Assembly: GCA_023078555.1 (NCBI GenBank)
Contig: CM041196.1
Span: forward strand, 10,992,985 to 11,056,984
Length of the DNA: 64,000 nt
Direction: 5' to 3'
Source: Ulva prolifera
Taxonomy: Eukaryota > Chlorophyta > Ulvophyceae > Ulvales > Ulvaceae
In this document: piece after piece, positions 59,167 through 64,000 of the stretch
How positions within the stretch are numbered: the stretch's first letter is position 1
Layout: each line of letters starts with the position of its first letter
Position numbers and translations under genes: made by a program
The notes under the pieces: model-generated
Seen by the model: the letters and a program-made list of their open reading frames with translations, nothing else
Told to the model about the DNA's origin: nothing
Database searches by the model: none

Positions 59167-61935
59167 TCGTGCGGCGACACCGCAGCGTGAGAGGGGCAAG
59201 ATCTGTTGTCTGCATGCGTGTGCGGAGGTGCCGGGCACGCTGTAGGGTGCGCTGTCGGGTCGGAGGCTCTGCAGTCGCCGCCGGCTACAAATCCCGTGGC
59301 CTCGCGCACGCATGCAGGCTGACTGTGTCGCAGATACATATCCAGCCTTACAGATACACCAGAACGGTGCACAGATGGGGGTGTGGCGTGGGGGATCAGT
59401 GTGGTTCACAAACGCATGCAGCCACGTGTCATGCGCACGCGCGCGCTGTCTGTGGCCGTGCTTCCAGCAGGGAGATGTATGATTATGGGGTAAACAGGCG
59501 TTCTTGCTTGGGAAGGCATATGACAGGTTTAGGTCAACGAATGCGCCCAGAATATGAAGAGGCGCAGCGCAGTGGGGGAAGTCTCCGGCAGGTCAGTGCC
59601 GCGATTCCGCGCCTCATGCTGTGCCACCCAGCAGCAACCCTGCAATCTGAGCAGGTGTCCCGCCGGGAATGCGTTTCAGATCCAGCCGTCCGGGCCGCGT
59701 TGGCTGCTGCCCTCTGTGCCGTCGTGTGATTTGGTTGTGATGTGGGTGCAGTTGGATGGAGCATGGGGTGACCTGGCGCCCACAGGTCCACCTGCGATCG
59801 CCCAGGTCACGCTTCCCCTGCCTGGGTGACAGCATGCCGGTGTCTAAAATGTCGGTGATATATCGGCGGCGACGGCGGCGGCTTATAAGCGGAAAACAAT
59901 CCGCCTGAACAGGACCTATAGCTTATCAATGAATTATGGCCGAAGACCTTCGATAGCTTACCAAGCCATGTACACTCAAGCGAAAATTTAAACACTGCAG
60001 CGTGCACTGCTGCTCTGTGTTCAGCACTTCAGCGCTGCGTGTGTGGTAGTCTCCATTCCGATTTGTCCAGCGCTCATTCAGTGATGCAACTCTGTGTGTC
60101 GTCAAAGGTGCGTGGCGCATAGCCACTGTGCGTGGCAGTCTTTGTTTCGATTTGCGATGCAGAGGCGGTCTGCCTCTTCAATACTGTCTGCTCACCGTAA
60201 CAAAAAGGCATGTACTTCGCTTGGGCATTGTGTGCACAGAAGTCTGCTCAGTTGTGTGTCTGGCTGCGCAGAATCAGCCAGTGTCTATCATGTAACATGA
60301 CTCGAGTTACGGTGTGCAGGTATCGCATGCGGAGAGCTCTACATACGAGCTGTGGTCTAGGGGGTGCAGCAGCCCTCCACATGCCGACACATACCGGGTC
60401 CCCGCCGCCATCTGGACAAAACGGCAGACACCCAATGGTGAGAGAAGCGTGCAGTCAGTTTTCCGTCTCGCGGTTGTGGTATCAGATACCCCTCCTGAAA
60501 AACAGTACCTGTGGAGGGCTGCCACTGCAGATAGTGCCACCCAGGCTGCCACCCTCGGAGAGTCTCTCTGTGAGTGAACATGCATTTCCTGGATGGTATG
60601 CGAGCTATTCAGTCCACAGCTGTCTGCTGCTGCACAGGCCACGTGTACAACTCGGTTCTGATCTGTAAAGTACAGATTTGTACTGCCGACCTTGCTGCGG
60701 GTAGAAAGCAGCGGGTGGTCAGACTTGTAGCATGCAATAGGCTGGCTCGTTGGCTGATTAGCATATGTTGGTGGGTCGCTCGAGCAGGGATCCGTACATC
60801 GATGCTGCGGCTGCAAAGCATTGCAATACGTGCTGGTGCTCTGCCATACTATAGCCCGAGCTACTATTATTTTCTTACATGTACAGTAAGCTGTACCGTG
60901 CAAACCTTGATGTGTACGTACTGCAGACGCTTATACTATACTCTGATACTGTATACGTGGGCGCTGCCTCAGGCTGACCATGAACAACACCAAGCTCCAC
61001 ACGAGTCCACAGAGCGGGTCTGTGTGTGGCATTCATGTGCGTGTTTGGTCGAAGTGAATTCACACGTGTGAATCGCCATGCTGAGTCCTTACGTCGTGAG
61101 ACTGGACCTCTCGATGTTGATGTCGAGAATCTCACCTTCTAGCCACCTGGCCTGCTAATGACAGCCACGTCAGCAATGCGATGTGTCAGCAGCCGACGTC
61201 TCGGACACTCGAAACACAGGATCCACCTGGATAACGATCAAGTAACGCATTCGCAGTAGCGATGACGAACCAAGATTGATGATTTCTTTCCTACTTTCTG
61301 CAATAGGCACAGTCTACGGCAATTCTGGATCTCCAGCTCCCTCACTGATCCTGGCCAAAAAATGCCAAAAGGTAGCTCCACCCCAAAACCAACAACGAGT
61401 ACTTCGCTCTGCGATGCGCACGAGTCCGTGCATCAACGGGACGCGACTGTGGACTGACGCATCACAGGCCATGGGATACATGCACGGCGCTACGGCGTCG
61501 ATACGCAGAACATGTCCCTTCGTAACATATTACAGGCAGTATTCTATCTCCAGAGATATCGTTTGCAATTGCTGCCGTGATCATTGCTCGACACTTCAAC
61601 GCACATCGATTTGTATCCTTACCTGCGACTGAAACCGCTCACCAAACGGCGTAGAAGCATCTGGCGAGTGTTGGGCTCTTGAAAGGTATCTTTCCGCGTC
61701 CACTGTCATCCGCAAAGCTCCGATGTATTGCTTGCTCCTGTCTCGCCACAGAGCACGGACCTGTCGACCACTGCACGTCATGGATCAGCTGTTCTGAGAC
61801 ATGAGGTCTTATTACTGGTATTAGCGCAGGATACAAGCCCTGTTCACGATGCGCGAATTCCGTATGCAATCCGCAGCTTAGCATGCGCATGTTGTACAGG
61901 ATCCAAGCGTCGGCTGACACCGGCTACGCCGGAGA
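59167..61935. other. Intergenic region between the two pseudokinase genes
   Basis: About 2.8 kb of moderate GC, holding the 3' end of copy A and the promoter of copy B. Only short open frames occur. No repeat of copy A's intergenic sequence is apparent by eye, so the duplication is not recent. Confidence 0.5.
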
Positions 61936-64000
61936 ATGTCCACAATAAGAGCACAAGCGCACTCTTCAAAGCCCGCGCAAAAGCAGGCCGCGCTGCGAGG
62001 CGGAGCACATCTCGTAGGGAGCGTGTCGACACCTCACGTTTCCACTCCCACATCGCCCAAGTCTCCAGATAATGCCGGAGATTCGAAATCAGAACACGCA
62101 GGAAGCGCCTTTGACTCATCTGCGCCGGTTGTCTCGTCCTTTGATGACCCCGATGACCCGGCGCCCTCGCGCCTAGGCTACAAAGACGAGCTCGAGGTTC
62201 GCTTCATATGGGACCGCGTGCTGGGGAAGGGCCGGCATGGAACTACCACCCGCGTAGTGATAGATCGATTCAGCGGTGTGGAGTATGCTTGCAAACGCAT
62301 GCCAAAGCATGCGCCAGCTGATCTGCTCCCGGACAACGCTACAGCCGAACAGCGCAGCGAAGCCAATGAGCTACAGTTGCGTCACATCAGACGGGAGATC
62401 ACGCTTTTCAGCAAGCTGAGATCCAGCTTGAACGTTGCAAGGCTAGAGCAGGTCTATGAAGATTCCACGCATGTGTACCTCGTGATGGAGAAGTGCAGCG
62501 GGCCATCACTGGCCGAGGTCACCGTCGATGGCGATGCCGATGAGCAAAGTGTACGGAACTATATGCGCTCGGTCGTTCGTACCATCGTGCAGTGCCACGA
62601 CGAGGACGAGCCCCATGCTGCTGTTGAACCAGGCAAGTTCATGCTGCTCAGTGAAGACCGCCAGAGCACAGTCAAAGCCACAGGCTTCGGACGCCTAGAC
62701 TCAGGTCAAGGTACGTATCGTGCCGGAAAATCCGCTCATGCGGATCCCTCGTGTGGTGCAGCCATTCAAGTGCCACCGCCTGATGCACCAAGTCTCGACA
62801 CACCTGCTGACGTCACCAGCCCTTGCAGGCGCAGGCAAGTTCCTGGGCAACATCGCCAGTATGGCACCAGAGATGCTGGCCAACGCTCCAGCACAGATTG
62901 GCAAGAATGCAGACATCTGGGCTGCTGGGCTCATGGCAACCAGGCTGCTCACAGAGTACTTCCCGTTCGATGATGTCCTCAGTGCGCCCCTGCCCTGCAA
63001 ACTCCCTGCTCCACAAGCAGTGTAGCATGCCCCCACATACCCCAAATACATCCTCGACGCCGCCGTGCATTCCCTGCCCTGCCAGTAGCCATACTGCTTC
63101 GGTCGTGCACACGCGGCAGCTGTGGCCTGTGGCCCAAGCCTAGCAGCAACACATGCCTCCAGCCGAGACGCGCATACAACGCCGCCGTCCAACCATGCGC
63201 AGCACACCGCGTCCTCATCATGCATGCAACGCTGCCGTCCTGCTTGCATGGAACACCGTGTGGTAGTAGCATGCATGCAACACCGTCGTCCCGCGGTGCA
63301 GGTAATGCAGTGGACAAGCTCGGGGTGCTGCAGCCGCTGGCCCCTGTCACGAGCCTCCTCGACGACAACCCCCTGATGCCCAGCGGAGCCGCCCTCTTTG
63401 TGTCCGCGACGGTCATGCTCCTCGACTTCACGCGCCCGCGGTGGCAGCCCGTGTCGAGCCAGGCCCGCGACTGGATCGTCAAGAGCCTCCACTTGTGCGC
63501 CCCCCCCCCTCTTTGAGAGTTATGGGGGTCTCCTGACCGTGTTATGGCGGCTCGTGGGAAGGTAGCCCTCGTGTTGCATGTGTGCTCGGTGCATGTATGA
63601 CACGAACAGCGCCGATGAGGACGGCCGCGCCGCGGATGACGCTCTTTTTGGATGTCTGTCGGGCTGCGCTGCGCTGCACCCGTAGTGCGATATAAAGCAG
63701 CACGCTCCGGCCAGTTTCCTCAGTCTGCGATCATCTCTGTTTGATCTTGCTGACAACCACTCCGGCAGATCTGCCAGGCACCTCCCTGACACGCCCACAC
63801 GCTGCGGCAGGGACCAGGAGGCACGCTGGAGCGCCGCCGACGCGCTCGACCACCCCTGGCTGCGGCGGCTGCGCCGCCCCCGCGCCTCCGCGGACTCCGC
63901 CGTGGCGCCGCGCCGCTCCGGCTCGAGCGGCGTGTCCGACGCCCCCTCCGGCGTCATCCAGCGCATCCAGCGCTTCGGCAAGTTCACGCAGTTCAAGCGC
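61936..64000 (+). CDS. CDPK-like pseudokinase, copy B (cut by the window end)
   Basis: Exons 61936-62710, 62829-62981, 63302-63494 and 63813 to beyond 64000. Intron positions and phases match copy A; exon 3 is 193 nt in both. Same architecture: Ser/Pro-rich N-terminus, LGYKDELEVRFIWDRVLGKG, EYACKRMP (Lys kept), RREITLFSKL (Glu kept), CHDEDEPHAAVEPGKFML in place of HRDLKPEN, and KATGFGR in place of DFG, then MAPEML, GKNADIWAAGLMATRLL, ALDHPWL and QRIQRFGKFTQFKR, where the window stops before any EF-hand. It shares with copy A the loss of the catalytic Asp, loop Lys and DFG Asp, so the kinase was already inactive before the duplication. Start ATG at 61936 chosen as the first in frame. Whether EF-hands follow is not visible. 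Confidence 0.87.

Noticed and set aside
1-64000. CRISPR arrays, rRNA, complete tRNA genes, prophage or bacterial operons
   Set aside because: None seen; repeats are not regularly spaced with unique spacers, and the genes are spliced and eukaryotic.

Overview
The window is nuclear DNA from a unicellular eukaryote, most likely a photosynthetic flagellate. Genes are split by many GT-AG introns of roughly 40 to 1,740 nt, donors are mostly GTGCG, acceptors mostly TGCAG, and no bacterial operon features are seen. A MOC1-type plastid Holliday-junction resolvase argues for a plastid, and a TBC1D31 homologue (a centriolar/ciliary protein) argues for a basal body. A green or glaucophyte alga is my best guess, but sequence alone does not fix the lineage; haptophytes are not excluded.

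I rebuilt exon chains by hand from homology, splice sites and phase. Left to right: a GPR107/LU7TM membrane protein (+, 1622-4737); RPB6, the shared RNA polymerase subunit (-, 7513-6764, four exons); an AT-hook protein with 96-bp repeats (-, 9284-8487); MOC1 (-, 11583-10195); the replisome hub WDHD1/Ctf4 (+, 12177-17918); importin-9/Kap114 (-, 28040-19798, 12 exons); the U4/U6 splicing factor PRP4 (-, 32248-28598); the autophagy PROPPIN ATG18/WIPI (-, 37796-34745); a TBC1D31-like protein with a very long disordered tail (+, 38649-51574); and two tandem CDPK-like genes whose kinase domains have lost the catalytic HRD and DFG motifs (+, 53461-59166 and 61936 to beyond the window). All chains except WDHD1 exon 8 and the cut-off last gene keep phase through every junction.

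The accessory layer is the most interesting part. A family of ~102-109 bp elements with hAT-like ends (CAGTGTTGGG...) occurs five times. Three copies are flanked by perfect 8-bp duplications that contain the 3' splice-site AG of the host intron (WDHD1, importin-9, TBC1D31), so the element lands on acceptor sites and supplies a duplicate acceptor. A separate 1,450-bp AT-rich hAT-like element with an 8-bp CCAATATA duplication fills an intron of the first pseudokinase gene. Other items are a minisatellite intron, a LINE-like 3' tail, four G/C homopolymer runs within 8 kb, and a tendency for 5' exons to be less GC-rich than 3' exons of the same gene.

The genes are housekeeping functions (transcription, replication, splicing, nuclear import, autophagy, cilium, calcium signalling) and do not form one pathway. 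Tandem minus-strand genes (importin-9, PRP4, ATG18) are packed closely, and MOC1/WDHD1 and ATG18/TBC1D31 are head-to-head pairs.
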